From Clostridia bacterium (GTDB lineage Bacteria; Bacillota; Clostridia; Oscillospirales; Acutalibacteraceae), in NCBI GenBank assembly GCA_017625835.1, contig JAGAKF010000047.1:1-56528 (forward strand): DNA of 56,528 nucleotides, given 5' to 3'. A model generated the notes under the pieces. The model was not told where the DNA came from. It saw only the letters and a program-made list of their open reading frames with translations, and did not search any database. The position numbers and the translations under genes were made by a program. Positions 49,272-56,528 of this stretch are shown here, piece by piece (the first letter of the stretch is position 1; every line of letters begins with the position of its first letter).

Positions 49272-51102
49272 CGCATTTACCTCCGTTAAGTTTATTTGAG
49301 CCGCAGCCTGCACACTGAATTCTGCAGTGCGGTGTTGTTATGCTTTCGTGAGCTTTTTTATTTTCGTTTATAAGGAACTTCTTGCTTATGCCGTAGTCGA
49401 GGTGATCCCAAGGAAGAATCTCGTCAAAATCACGGCGGCGGTTAGCATAGAATTTAGGATCAAGTCCTGCTTCCTCAAAAGCTTCCATCCACTTGTCATA
49501 TCTGAACTGGTCGTCCCAGCTGTCAAACTTGCAACCTTTTTTCCAGGCGAGCTCAATAACTTTTGCGAGACGTCTGTCACCGCGGGCAAGAACGCCCTCC
49601 ATAAAGCTTGTCTGAGTTGTATGGGTTGAAATTTTGATTTTCTTTGTTGTAACGCTTGCCATAAGATGCTCCTGCTTTTCGGCAAGCATTTCCTGAGTAT
49701 CCTGAGGTTCCCACTGGAACGGCGTGAACGGCTTCGGAACGAATGAAGAAGCACTGATGCTGACCTGAACGCCTTTTCCCTTCGGTCTGTCGGGGAGGCG
49801 GTAGAATTCGTCAACGACCTTCTGACCGAGCTGTGCAATTCCTGCAACGTCGTCAAGCGTTTCCGTCGGAAGACCGATCATAAAGTAAAGCTTGACTGCT
49901 GTCCAACCGCCTGCGAATGCCTTGTCTACGGTGGACATAACATCAGCTTCGGTAACGTTTTTGTTTATGGCATCGCGAAGTCGCTGTGTACCTGCTTCGG
50001 GTGCGAATGTCAGCGAACTTCTGCGCACAACGGCAAGCTTTTCCATAAGCTCGTCTGAGAAGTTGTCAACACGCAGAGAGGGGAGAGCAATGTTGATTTT
50101 TTCTTTTGTTGTCCAATCGAGCATGGAGTTGAGAAGAGGCTGAAGCCCCGTGTAATCGCTCGTGCTGAGTGAGCAGAGGGAAATTTCGTCATAGCCCGAT
50201 GTTTCGCAGAGCTTTTTGCACTGTTCTTCAACAACCTCGGGGGATTTTTCGCGGATAGGACGGTAGAGAAAGCCTGCCTGACAGAAACGGCAACCTCTTA
50301 TGCAACCGCGGAAGATTTCTGCCGTAACTCTGTCGTGAACGACCTCGATTGAGGGAACGATAAATTTTTCGGGGTAAACAGCCTTATCCATATCCGAAAC
50401 GATAGCTTTTTCAGCCTTTTCGGGTGCGGTTTCTTTTGCGGTTACACTGCTGATTGTACCGTCTTCGTTATATTCAACGTCGTAAAAAGCAGGAACGTAA
50501 AATCCCTTGCGCGTTGCGACGTCGCGAAGGAAATCGAGCTTTGAAGAGCCCAATTCCTTATGCTTTTTAACAAGAGAGATGAGGAGCTCCGTTGTTTCCT
50601 CGCCGTCACCGAGCATAAACACGTCGATGAAATCCGCCATCGGCTCGGCATTACAAGCGCACGGACCGCCTGCAACGACAATCGGCGCAAGGTCAGGTCT
50701 GTCCTTGGAATAAAGAGGCACGCCTGCAAGGTCGAGCATATTAAGAACGTTTGAAAAGCTCAGTTCATACTGCAGGGTAAAGCCGATGAGGTCAAAGTCC
50801 TTGATGCTGTCGCCGCTTTCAAGAGCCCAGAGGGGAATGTTGTTCTCCCTCATTTTTTCTTCCATATCGTTATCGGGAGCGAAAACTCGTTCGCACCACG
50901 CATCGTCACGGTTATTGACTACAGAATAAAGGATCTTCATTCCGAGGTGAGACATACCGATTTCGTATGTATCGGGGAAGCAGAAAGCGTAGCGTACTGC
51001 GACGTCATCCTTGTTTTTGATAACGCTGTTGAGTTCGCCGCCGACGTAACGTCCCGGCTTCTGCACTTCAAGTAAAATTTTCTGTATTTTTTCAGAAAGC
51101 AT
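49252..51102 (-). CDS. TIGR03960-family B12-binding-type radical SAM protein
   Basis: 616 residues. An N-terminal Rossmann-like region (about 1-180) of the cobalamin-binding type has WCERVFAPDNDMEE and PIVVAGGPCACNAEP. The radical SAM domain has the iron-sulfur motif C267-x3-C271-x2-C274 in FRGCIRGCRFCQAG. A C-terminal domain includes HLDYGI and a CRIQCAGCG cysteine cluster that may hold a second metal site. The substrate is unknown. In other Firmicutes this pair precedes rng and rplU; here rplS lies beyond it. Confidence 0.92.
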   Translation of the reverse strand: MLSEKIQKILLEVQKPGRYVGGELNSVIKNKDDVAVRYAFCFPDTYEIGMSHLGMKILYSVVNNRDDAWCERVFAPDNDMEEKMRENNIPLWALESGDSIKDFDLIGFTLQYELSFSNVLNMLDLAGVPLYSKDRPDLAPIVVAGGPCACNAEPMADFIDVFMLGDGEETTELLISLVKKHKELGSSKLDFLRDVATRKGFYVPAFYDVEYNEDGTISSVTAKETAPEKAEKAIVSDMDKAVYPEKFIVPSIEVVHDRVTAEIFRGCIRGCRFCQAGFLYRPIREKSPEVVEEQCKKLCETSGYDEISLCSLSTSDYTGLQPLLNSMLDWTTKEKINIALPSLRVDNFSDELMEKLAVVRRSSLTFAPEAGTQRLRDAINKNVTEADVMSTVDKAFAGGWTAVKLYFMIGLPTETLDDVAGIAQLGQKVVDEFYRLPDRPKGKGVQVSISASSFVPKPFTPFQWEPQDTQEMLAEKQEHLMASVTTKKIKISTHTTQTSFMEGVLARGDRRLAKVIELAWKKGCKFDSWDDQFRYDKWMEAFEEAGLDPKFYANRRRDFDEILPWDHLDYGISKKFLINENKKAHESITTPHCRIQCAGCGSNKLNGGKCDALSKA

Positions 51103-51244
51103 AGTAATTCCTCGCAGAGTAAAAATATCAAAGATATTTTACTATGTTTTGACTATTTTTTCAAGAGTGCGGATGTATATTAAAAGTTACTTAATAAATC
51201 CGAAACAATTTTATATTATAATTTGGAATAAAGGAAGTGGTTAA

Positions 51245-51922
51245 ATGGCGAAGGTTCACCCGAGACCGATTGACGGCACGCTGAGAAAGTTTTCTTTGCG
51301 GGTGCCCGAGGTTATCCGCGAATGTAGCGGAATAACCGTTTTCGGCAAACGAATAAAATCTTTGGTTTTTTCAACCGATGTTGCTATAATTAAAAACGTC
51401 AATGCGGATGCGGTGATTGCCGTTTATCCCTTCACGCCTCAGCCTGTAATTACCCAGGCGATTCTGCAGGTTTCGGATATTCCCGTTTTTGTCGGAGTCG
51501 GTGGAGGGCTTACGAAAGGTCCGCGGGTGCTCATCCTTTCAACCTATGCCGAAATGCAGGGCGCTATGGGTGTCGTGCTGAACGCCCCTGCATCAAATGA
51601 AGTTGTTGCTTCCGTTGCTCAATCGATAGATATTCCGACAGTTATAACGGTTGTCAGGGAAGATGAGGATATCGACGCAAGGATCGAAGCAGGTGCGAGC
51701 ATAATCAACGTCTCGGGAGCAGCAAAAACTACGGATATAATAATGAAAATCAGAAAGAACCACCACGATATTCCGATAATCGCAACGGGAGGACCGACAG
51801 ACGAAAGCATAAGGGCGACGATTGAAGCAGGGGCAAATGCTATCACCTGGACACCACCGTCAAACGGAGAAATCTTCAAAAACGTTATGGCGGCATACCG
51901 TAACGGGGACCCTCATCCGTAA
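51245..51922 (+). CDS. Conserved TIM-barrel-like protein of unknown function
   Basis: 225 residues, no signal peptide. Repeated beta-alpha units include VGVGGGLTKGP, TVITVVREDEDIDARI, GASIINVSGAAKT and PIIATGGPTDESI. The last resembles the phosphate-binding end of a TIM barrel. Close relatives are often labelled hydrolase without evidence. TATAAT at 51217-51222 is a likely -10 with no clear -35. The 214-nt gap that follows holds the next promoter only. Confidence 0.7.
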   Translation: MAKVHPRPIDGTLRKFSLRVPEVIRECSGITVFGKRIKSLVFSTDVAIIKNVNADAVIAVYPFTPQPVITQAILQVSDIPVFVGVGGGLTKGPRVLILSTYAEMQGAMGVVLNAPASNEVVASVAQSIDIPTVITVVREDEDIDARIEAGASIINVSGAAKTTDIIMKIRKNHHDIPIIATGGPTDESIRATIEAGANAITWTPPSNGEIFKNVMAAYRNGDPHP

Positions 51923-52005
51923 AAAACAATATATCAAAACAATCCGTCTGTTATAAAACTATACAATTTTACGACGTTGATTAAAAACGGAAACAGTTTA
52001 CAAAG

Positions 52006-52034
52006 TTGACAAACCTTGTGAAAAGTTATACTAT
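52006..52034 (+). promoter_or_regulatory. Promoter of the secreted esterase gene
   Basis: Consensus -35 TTGACA (52006-52011), 17-nt spacer, -10 TACTAT (52029-52034), giving a leader of about 95 nt before the start codon. Confidence 0.75.
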
Positions 52035-52135
52035 ATTAATATACAGAAACACAACACTTATCGTTGAGGTTGTTGTTTGCAGGGGAACAGAGATTATGGT
52101 AAAATAGAACTATAAATTAGTATGAGGTGGTTTAC

Positions 52136-53197
52136 GTGTCGGTTATGAAAAAAGTTTTCGCAGTGCTTATGGCTTTGTGTGTTTTCCTTGTACCGCTTAT
52201 TTTGAATGCAGACGCAGCTGATAAAACAAAAAAGGCATTACCTCTTTCTGCAGGAATGGATGCTCTCCGCGGTCAGTTTGAAAGCGGTGTTGCGGACGAA
52301 AGCAACGGTCACGCGCTTGATTATTGTTACTATTCTCCTGCAGGCGAAGGAGACAAAGAGAAATATCCCATTGTTATCTATCTTCACGGAATCGGCCACG
52401 GTACAGCTCCCGGTTCTCAGCTTGCGGACAGCTCAATGGCAACATGGGCATCTGCGGAGCTTCAGTCAAGATGGAAGGACACAGGCGGAGCATATATCCT
52501 TCTTCCGCGTTGTCCTGAAGATAAATTGCAGTACTGGAGCAAGTCTTTTGTTGATCCGCTTCGCACGCTTATCGATTGCTTTATCGAAGAACATTCTGAA
52601 AATGTCGACACAACACGCATCTTCGTCGGCGGTTCTTCGGCAGGCGGCGAAATGACATGGGATCTTGCGATTGCATATCCCGAATATTTTGCAGGAATTT
52701 ATCCGCTTGCAGCAACAGGCTCAAGAAGCGTTGAGGACATAAAGAAGGCTGAAGATGTTTCCGTATGGGTTCTGGCAAGTAAGCTTGATCCTATCGTAAA
52801 CTACGCAGCAAGCACTTTGCCGCAGTGGGAAAAGATCTGCGAATACAACGCAAATCCTGCAAACTGCCGTCTTTCAAGCTTTACGGAAGTAGTGAATCCG
52901 GACGGAAGCAAGGGCGATTCCAACCATCGTCTTTATACAACAATAATGTACGATTTCTTTATGGCTGACGGTTCACCTTATAAGAACGTAACGACGGTCA
53001 ACGGAAACGGAGAAACCGTAAAAATGGAAGGAACAAACGGTATGATTTCCTGGATGTGCGATACACATTCATCCTTCGACGGAGCAGTTTCTGGCGGCGA
53101 TTCTCAGATGAGCATAGTCGAAATTATACTTGTTCCCATAAGAAATATAATCTTTAAAATTGCAAACTTGTTCCAGAGACTTTTCGGATTTGTATAA
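52136..53197 (+). CDS. Secreted alpha/beta-hydrolase (esterase-like)
   Basis: About 353 residues with a signal peptide ending near ADA. An alpha/beta-hydrolase domain follows: oxyanion-side HGIGHG in YLHGIGHGT, nucleophile Ser in GGSSAGGE, acid Asp in ASKLDPIV, and a likely His in DSNHRLYT. It resembles the feruloyl-esterase/PHB-depolymerase-like group acting on polysaccharide esters. The last ~25 residues are an amphipathic, basic-hydrophobic helix ending LFQRLFGFV. GAGGTGG lies 5 nt before GTG at 52136, preferred over ATG at 52145, whose spacing is 14 nt. Confidence 0.85.
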   Translation: MSVMKKVFAVLMALCVFLVPLILNADAADKTKKALPLSAGMDALRGQFESGVADESNGHALDYCYYSPAGEGDKEKYPIVIYLHGIGHGTAPGSQLADSSMATWASAELQSRWKDTGGAYILLPRCPEDKLQYWSKSFVDPLRTLIDCFIEEHSENVDTTRIFVGGSSAGGEMTWDLAIAYPEYFAGIYPLAATGSRSVEDIKKAEDVSVWVLASKLDPIVNYAASTLPQWEKICEYNANPANCRLSSFTEVVNPDGSKGDSNHRLYTTIMYDFFMADGSPYKNVTTVNGNGETVKMEGTNGMISWMCDTHSSFDGAVSGGDSQMSIVEIILVPIRNIIFKIANLFQRLFGFV

Positions 53198-53216
53198 TCT
53201 GAATACGAAAAAACTG

Positions 53217-53244
53217 AACGGACTGCCGAAGCAGTCCGTTTTTT
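53217..53244. terminator. Bidirectional terminator between the esterase and flavoprotein genes
   Basis: AACGGACTGC-CGAA-GCAGTCCGTT stem with T6 on the plus strand and A-rich sequence on the other side, between facing stop codons. Confidence 0.9.
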
Positions 53245-53249
53245 ACTGT

Positions 53250-54851
53250 TTAAAATTCGTCACTCAATACTGCGTGCGCACAGCGGATACCGTCAACCGC
53301 GGCGGAAACAATACCGCCGGCATAGCCTGCACCTTCACCGCAGGGGTAGAGACCTCTCACCTTAAGCGCCTGATAAAATTCGTCGCGCATAATTCTTACG
53401 GGAGAGGATGAACGGGTTTCGGGTGCCGTCAGAACAGCGTCGGGCAGATCGAAGCCTTTGAGCTGCTGTCCCATTTTTACGATAGCGTCTGCCATTGTGT
53501 CCGTAACTTTTTTCGGAAGAACTTCGCGGATGTTGCCCATTTTAACGCCTGTGTGGCAGGAAGGATTGACGCTTCCGAGCTGAGTTGATTTAACATTCTG
53601 CAGGAAATCGCCGACCAACTGTGCAGGTGCCGTGAAATCACCGCCGCCGCAACGGAAGGCTTTTTCTTCGATTTCTCTCTGCAGTTTAAATCCTGCAAGA
53701 GGATGGTCGCTGCCGAAATCTTCGGGCTCAATGCCGACAAGGAGCGCTGAATTCGAGTTTTCCTCGTCACGCGCAAAGTTGCTCATTCCGTTAACAACTA
53801 CGCCGCCGTTTTCGCTTGCTGCCGCAACAACAGTACCGCCGGGACACATACAGAATGTATATGCACCTCTGCCGTGGGGCGGATGACAGGCGAGCTTGTA
53901 GTCAGCAGCGCCGAGAGCAGGGTGCCCCGCGAATTTTCCGTATTGCGAACGGTTTATCATCTCTCTGGGGTGCTCGATTCTTGCACCGACAGAGAACGGC
54001 TTCTGCATAATATCTATACCTTTATTATATAACATTTCAACCGTGTCTTTTGCAGAGTGTCCGATTGCAAGGATAAGGCTGTCTGTTTCGAGGTCGATTG
54101 TCTCTCCCTTTTCGTTTATATATGTCACGCCGTGGATCACTCCGTTTGCCACGATAATGTTCGTAAGACAGCAGGAGAAAAGCACGTCACCGCTGAGGGC
54201 TTTGATTTCCTCTCGCATATTTTTGACGACCTGAACGAGCTTGTCCGTGCCGATGTGCGGTCGCCACGAATAAAGAATTTCTTCGGGAGCGCCGAATTCA
54301 ACAAAGTCGAGGAAAACCTTTCTGCAAAGCTTATCCTTGATTCCAGTTGTAAGCTTGCCGTCGGAAAAAGTTCCTGCACCGCCCTCGCCGAACTGAACGT
54401 TTGAAGTTTCGTCAATAACTTTAGTTGTCCAGAAACGGTTTACGTCGGCTGTGCGTCGGTCAATATCGCGTCCTCTTTCAAGAACGATAGGGCGAAGCCC
54501 TGCGCGCGCAAGTGTAAGCGCCGCCCACATTCCTCCGGGGCCGAATCCCGCAACAACGGGACGGAGATTGCTTTTTCTTTTGTTTTCGGGTAATATATAT
54601 GAAAACGGTTCGGTGATTATCGCTTTCTTGCAACCGCTTCTGTCAAGAACTTCCTGCTCGTCACCGTCAACCGTAACGTCAACGCTGTAAACAAAGAAAA
54701 GGTTATCCTTCTTTCTTGAATCGAGCGACTTTCTTGCGATTTCAAGAGTTCTGATTTTTCTCTTCGGGCAACGCAACGCTTTTGCCGCAGCGGCAAGGAC
54801 GTCCTCGTTTGTCGATTCGAGAGGCAGTTTTATTTCATTAATTCTTATCAT
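53250..54851 (-). CDS. COG2509-type FAD-dependent oxidoreductase
   Basis: 533 residues. An N-terminal ~95-residue domain is followed by the FAD Rossmann motif GFGPGGMWAALTLARAG and VLERGRD. QFGEGGAGTFSDGKLTTG is the COG2509 signature region, followed by ILAIGHSAKDT and a C-terminal glycine-rich GEGAGYAGGIVSAAVDG that closes the FAD site. The reaction is not established for this family; the fold suggests a dehydrogenase or reductase. No signal peptide is present. It is a single gene, with the long rpmG upstream region on its other side. Confidence 0.9.
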   Translation of the reverse strand: MIRINEIKLPLESTNEDVLAAAAKALRCPKRKIRTLEIARKSLDSRKKDNLFFVYSVDVTVDGDEQEVLDRSGCKKAIITEPFSYILPENKRKSNLRPVVAGFGPGGMWAALTLARAGLRPIVLERGRDIDRRTADVNRFWTTKVIDETSNVQFGEGGAGTFSDGKLTTGIKDKLCRKVFLDFVEFGAPEEILYSWRPHIGTDKLVQVVKNMREEIKALSGDVLFSCCLTNIIVANGVIHGVTYINEKGETIDLETDSLILAIGHSAKDTVEMLYNKGIDIMQKPFSVGARIEHPREMINRSQYGKFAGHPALGAADYKLACHPPHGRGAYTFCMCPGGTVVAAASENGGVVVNGMSNFARDEENSNSALLVGIEPEDFGSDHPLAGFKLQREIEEKAFRCGGGDFTAPAQLVGDFLQNVKSTQLGSVNPSCHTGVKMGNIREVLPKKVTDTMADAIVKMGQQLKGFDLPDAVLTAPETRSSSPVRIMRDEFYQALKVRGLYPCGEGAGYAGGIVSAAVDGIRCAHAVLSDEF

Positions 54852-55023
54852 AAATTTATCGCCACACTATAAATTTTATCTTACGACACATTTTAGCAAA
54901 TCGAAACGCTAAAGTCAATTCGCACATTTTGTGCCGACGTAAAGGCTTGTCCACAACCGCTTGCGAAAAAGCGCGAAGCCTTTAAAATCAAAGAATCTTA
55001 CAGAAAAAATGCACAAAAAACTA

Positions 55024-55052
55024 TTGACAAATATTGATATATCTGCTAAAAT
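55024..55052 (+). promoter_or_regulatory. Promoter of the rpmG-secE-nusG-rplK operon
   Basis: Consensus -35 TTGACA (55024-55029), 17-nt spacer, -10 TAAAAT (55047-55052). Positions 54852-55023, between this promoter and the flavoprotein gene, show no gene. Confidence 0.85.
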
Positions 55053-55058
55053 ACTCGT

Positions 55059-55175
55059 ACCTCTTGTAGAGGGTTCTTTTTTTGTGCCCTCTTTTAGGAA
55101 CTTACAAGGTGTAAGTCCGTTACGAGGGAGGCTTATAGGTCCGGATTAACCGGTAAAATGGAGGTGCCGAAAGAA
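55059..55175 (+). promoter_or_regulatory. 5' leader of rpmG with alternative hairpins
   Basis: CCTCT-TGT-AGAGG (55060-55072) followed by TTCTTTTTTT looks like an intrinsic terminator at the very start of the transcript. The same AGAGGG (55068-55073) can instead pair with CCCTCT (55087-55092). Hairpins ACTTAC/GTAAGT (around 55097-55118) and CCGG-ATTAA-CCGG (55141-55153) follow, then GGAGGTG. This is candidate attenuation control of the translation/secretion operon. Confidence 0.5.
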
Positions 55176-55325
55176 ATGAGAGTCAAAGTTACACTTGCAT
55201 GCACAGAATGCAAACAGCGCAATTATGACACAATGAAAAACAAGAAGAACACACCCGACAGGTTGGAGATGAACAAGTATTGCAGATTCTGCAAAAAGCA
55301 CACTCTCCACAAAGAAACGAAGTAA
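55176..55325 (+). CDS. rpmG: 50S ribosomal protein L33
   Basis: A 49-residue ribosomal protein. It starts [19 protein letters not shown] and contains [19 protein letters not shown], so both CxxC pairs of the zinc-binding type L33 are intact. GGAGGTG lies upstream of the ATG. It heads the conserved rpmG-secE-nusG order. Confidence 0.95.
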   Translation: MRVKVTLACTECKQRNYDTMKNKKNTPDRLEMNKYCRFCKKHTLHKETK

Positions 55326-55343
55326 GCTGGGAGGATAACTGCT

Positions 55344-55733
55344 ATGGCTAACAAAGAAAGCTCAGAAGCAGCAAAGAAGATTGCTAAGGCTGAAAAGGAA
55401 AAAACATCCAAGAAGCCGAAGAATAAGAAGAACATCTTTAAGGCAATTGCTCGCTTCTTCAAAGACCTCAAGGGCGAAGTTAAGAAGATTACTTGGCCTG
55501 CAGGCAAAGAAGTTCTTAAAGGAACTTTGGTTACACTTGCGTGTATCGCAGTAATCGGTGTTGCAGTTTTCCTTATAGACCTTGGTCTTACAAGCGGTAT
55601 CGATGCTCTTCGCGAAGCAGCAGAGAACAGGACTACTGTTACAACAACAGCTCAGACAACAACAGCTGCTCCCGTTGCAACAACAGCTGCAACTACGGAA
55701 GCAAACACATCAGCGGCTACAGTTGCTGAATAA
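55344..55733 (+). CDS. secE: Preprotein translocase subunit SecE
   Basis: Essential clamp subunit of the SecYEG channel. Of 129 residues, the first ~35 are Lys-rich and cytoplasmic. The conserved amphipathic motif FFKDLKGEVKKITWPAGKE covers about 39-56, and a single membrane span covers about 61-83. Unlike usual SecE, the chain continues for ~35 more residues, of which about 14 are Thr and 10 Ala, predicted to face outside. GGGAGG precedes the ATG. Confidence 0.93.
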   Translation: MANKESSEAAKKIAKAEKEKTSKKPKNKKNIFKAIARFFKDLKGEVKKITWPAGKEVLKGTLVTLACIAVIGVAVFLIDLGLTSGIDALREAAENRTTVTTTAQTTTAAPVATTAATTEANTSAATVAE

Positions 55734-55757
55734 TTAAGAGTATACGGAGGAAAGGCA

Positions 55758-56318
55758 ATGTCTAATGACTCCAGATGGTATGTTGTGCATACCTACTCAG
55801 GCTATGAGAATAAAGTAGCGACAAACATCTTGAAAGCTGCGGAAAACCGTAAGATGCAGGACGAGATTTTTGAAGTCAAAATTCCGACCGAAACAGTAGT
55901 TGAGGTTCGTGAAGACGGCAAGACCCGTGAGGTTGAGCGCAAAATCTTCCCCGGCTATGTTATGGTAAAGATTGCAACTTTCCTTGACGAAAACGATATG
56001 CCGAGAATCAGCGATGAAGCTTGGCTCGTTATCCGCGGAACTCGCGGTGCAACAGGTTTTGTAGGTCCCGAAGGTAAGCCGGTTCCGCTTACTGAAGAGG
56101 AAGTTTACAGACTCGGCGTTGAAAAGAAAGTCGTTGAAGTCAAATACGAGGTTGGCGATACAGTCAACATCATCGACGAAATCTTTGAAGGTTTCTCAGG
56201 AACTGTTGAAGAAATCGACCTTGACAACAATAAGGTTAAAGTTACAGTTTCTGCTTTGTTCGGCAAGGAAACTCTGGTTGAGCTCGAACTTGATCAGGTT
56301 GAACTCGTTGCTGATTAA
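55758..56318 (+). CDS. nusG: Transcription termination/antitermination protein NusG
   Basis: 186 residues. The NGN domain has WYVVHTYSGYENKVATNI at its start and KIFPGYVMVKI in the centre, contacting RNA polymerase. The C-terminal KOW domain (about 130-180) has VGDTVNIIDEIFEGFSGTV and KVKVTVSALFGKET-type strands. It couples RNA polymerase to ribosomal or termination partners. The start is 24 nt after secE with CGGAGG. Confidence 0.97.
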   Translation: MSNDSRWYVVHTYSGYENKVATNILKAAENRKMQDEIFEVKIPTETVVEVREDGKTREVERKIFPGYVMVKIATFLDENDMPRISDEAWLVIRGTRGATGFVGPEGKPVPLTEEEVYRLGVEKKVVEVKYEVGDTVNIIDEIFEGFSGTVEEIDLDNNKVKVTVSALFGKETLVELELDQVELVAD

Positions 56319-56337
56319 TTATTAACAGTTTTACGTG

Positions 56338-56428
56338 ATAATTAAGCGTTTCCGCTTTAATTATATACCCCTTTGGGTATGGAGCTCCGGCTCCCCGTGG
56401 GAGGAGCAAAAAACTTTTCAATTGCTCC
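56338..56428 (+). promoter_or_regulatory. Tandem hairpins between nusG and rplK
   Basis: Four inverted repeats lie in a row: ATAATTAAGCG/CGCTTTAATTAT (56338-56364), ATACCC/GGGTAT (56365-56380), GGAGC/GCTCC (56381-56394), and GGAGCAA/TTGCTCC (56403-56428). The last two can re-pair with each other. No T-run follows, so this is not a simple terminator. It may be an L11-operon leader or an RNA-processing site; unproven. Confidence 0.5.
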
Positions 56429-56458
56429 GCCGAACCACATATTTTGGAGGTGCAAAAA

Positions 56459-56528
56459 ATGGCTCAGAAGGTAGTAGGCTTTATTAAGCTTCAGATCCCT
56501 GCAGGTAAAGCAACACCGGCTCCCCCGG
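56459..56528 (+). CDS. rplK: 50S ribosomal protein L11 (5' part, cut by window end)
   Basis: The first 23 codons begin [19 protein letters not shown] and run into the conserved PAPP region, matching the L11 N-terminus ([21 protein letters not shown]). TTTGGAGGTG lies upstream of the ATG. The rest lies beyond the window; L11 is expected to be followed by rplA. Confidence 0.95.
   Translation, partial: [23 protein letters not shown]

Noticed and set aside
55060-55160. tRNA gene upstream of rpmG
   Set aside because: The stretch folds into hairpins but has no cloverleaf, TTCGA arm or acceptor pairing.
1-56528. Prophage, insertion sequence or integrative element
   Set aside because: No integrase, transposase, phage structural or conjugation gene was found; only the non-coding palindromic repeats hint at mobility.

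Overview
The window looks like chromosomal DNA of a low-to-medium GC Gram-positive anaerobe, most likely a gut member of the Clostridia (Oscillospiraceae/Ruminococcaceae type). The evidence is a type I dockerin protein, a DUF1540 peptide, the meso-diaminopimelate dehydrogenase route to lysine, a Firmicutes-type lysine riboswitch, a tig-clpP-clpX operon, teichoic-acid-like transferases, AGGAGG-type ribosome binding sites and many hairpin-plus-T-run terminators. The order-level placement is inference. No rRNA, tRNA, CRISPR array, transposase or phage gene was seen.

Left part (1-15.3 kb). A modular palindromic repeat is followed by a metal-resistance pair, an ArsR/SmtB repressor with its operator and a P1B ATPase. 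Next come a licD-type gene on the minus strand and the minus-strand lysine operon dapA-dapB-ddh-lysA, preceded by promoter, lysine riboswitch and terminator. Envelope genes follow: a VTT-domain membrane protein, a DUF2238-like membrane protein, a CHAP-domain secreted protein, bioY, an EEP-family phosphodiesterase, and a coupled pair of a zinc-ribbon/TPR membrane protein and an unknown membrane protein.

Middle part (15.4-34.7 kb). This holds a metallophosphoesterase, a Gfo/Idh/MocA oxidoreductase, the two-subunit aconitase X, rnhB-yraN-thrC, an AT-rich CDP-glycerol transferase gene, a small DUF1540 gene, and tig-clpP-clpX. It continues with a D,D-carboxypeptidase/lipoprotein operon and a nucleoside/sugar salvage operon (metallophosphoesterase, deoC, cdd, an acetyltransferase, galM).

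Right part (34.7-56.5 kb). A dockerin protein is followed by a second copy of the modular repeat, a purple-acid-phosphatase-like/GH43 fusion, a PfkB sugar kinase, and an envelope-stress-like cluster (response regulator, histidine kinase, HtrA protease). After that come rbgA, two tandem signal peptidases, rplS with a leader, a TIGR03960/TIGR03936 radical-SAM pair, a secreted esterase, a COG2509 flavoprotein, and the start of the rpmG-secE-nusG-rplK operon, which runs off the end.

The most unusual structure is non-coding. Two intergenic elements share their first ~75 nt and their last ~18 nt but carry different internal palindromes. Almost all of these palindromes have exactly 3-nt loops, and five have exact 8-bp arms with different but self-complementary cores. 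Other points worth a second look are the aconitase X pair of unknown substrate, the phosphoesterase-GH43 fusion, a Cys/His-rich sensor loop in the histidine kinase, and leader structures before rpmG, rplS and rplK.
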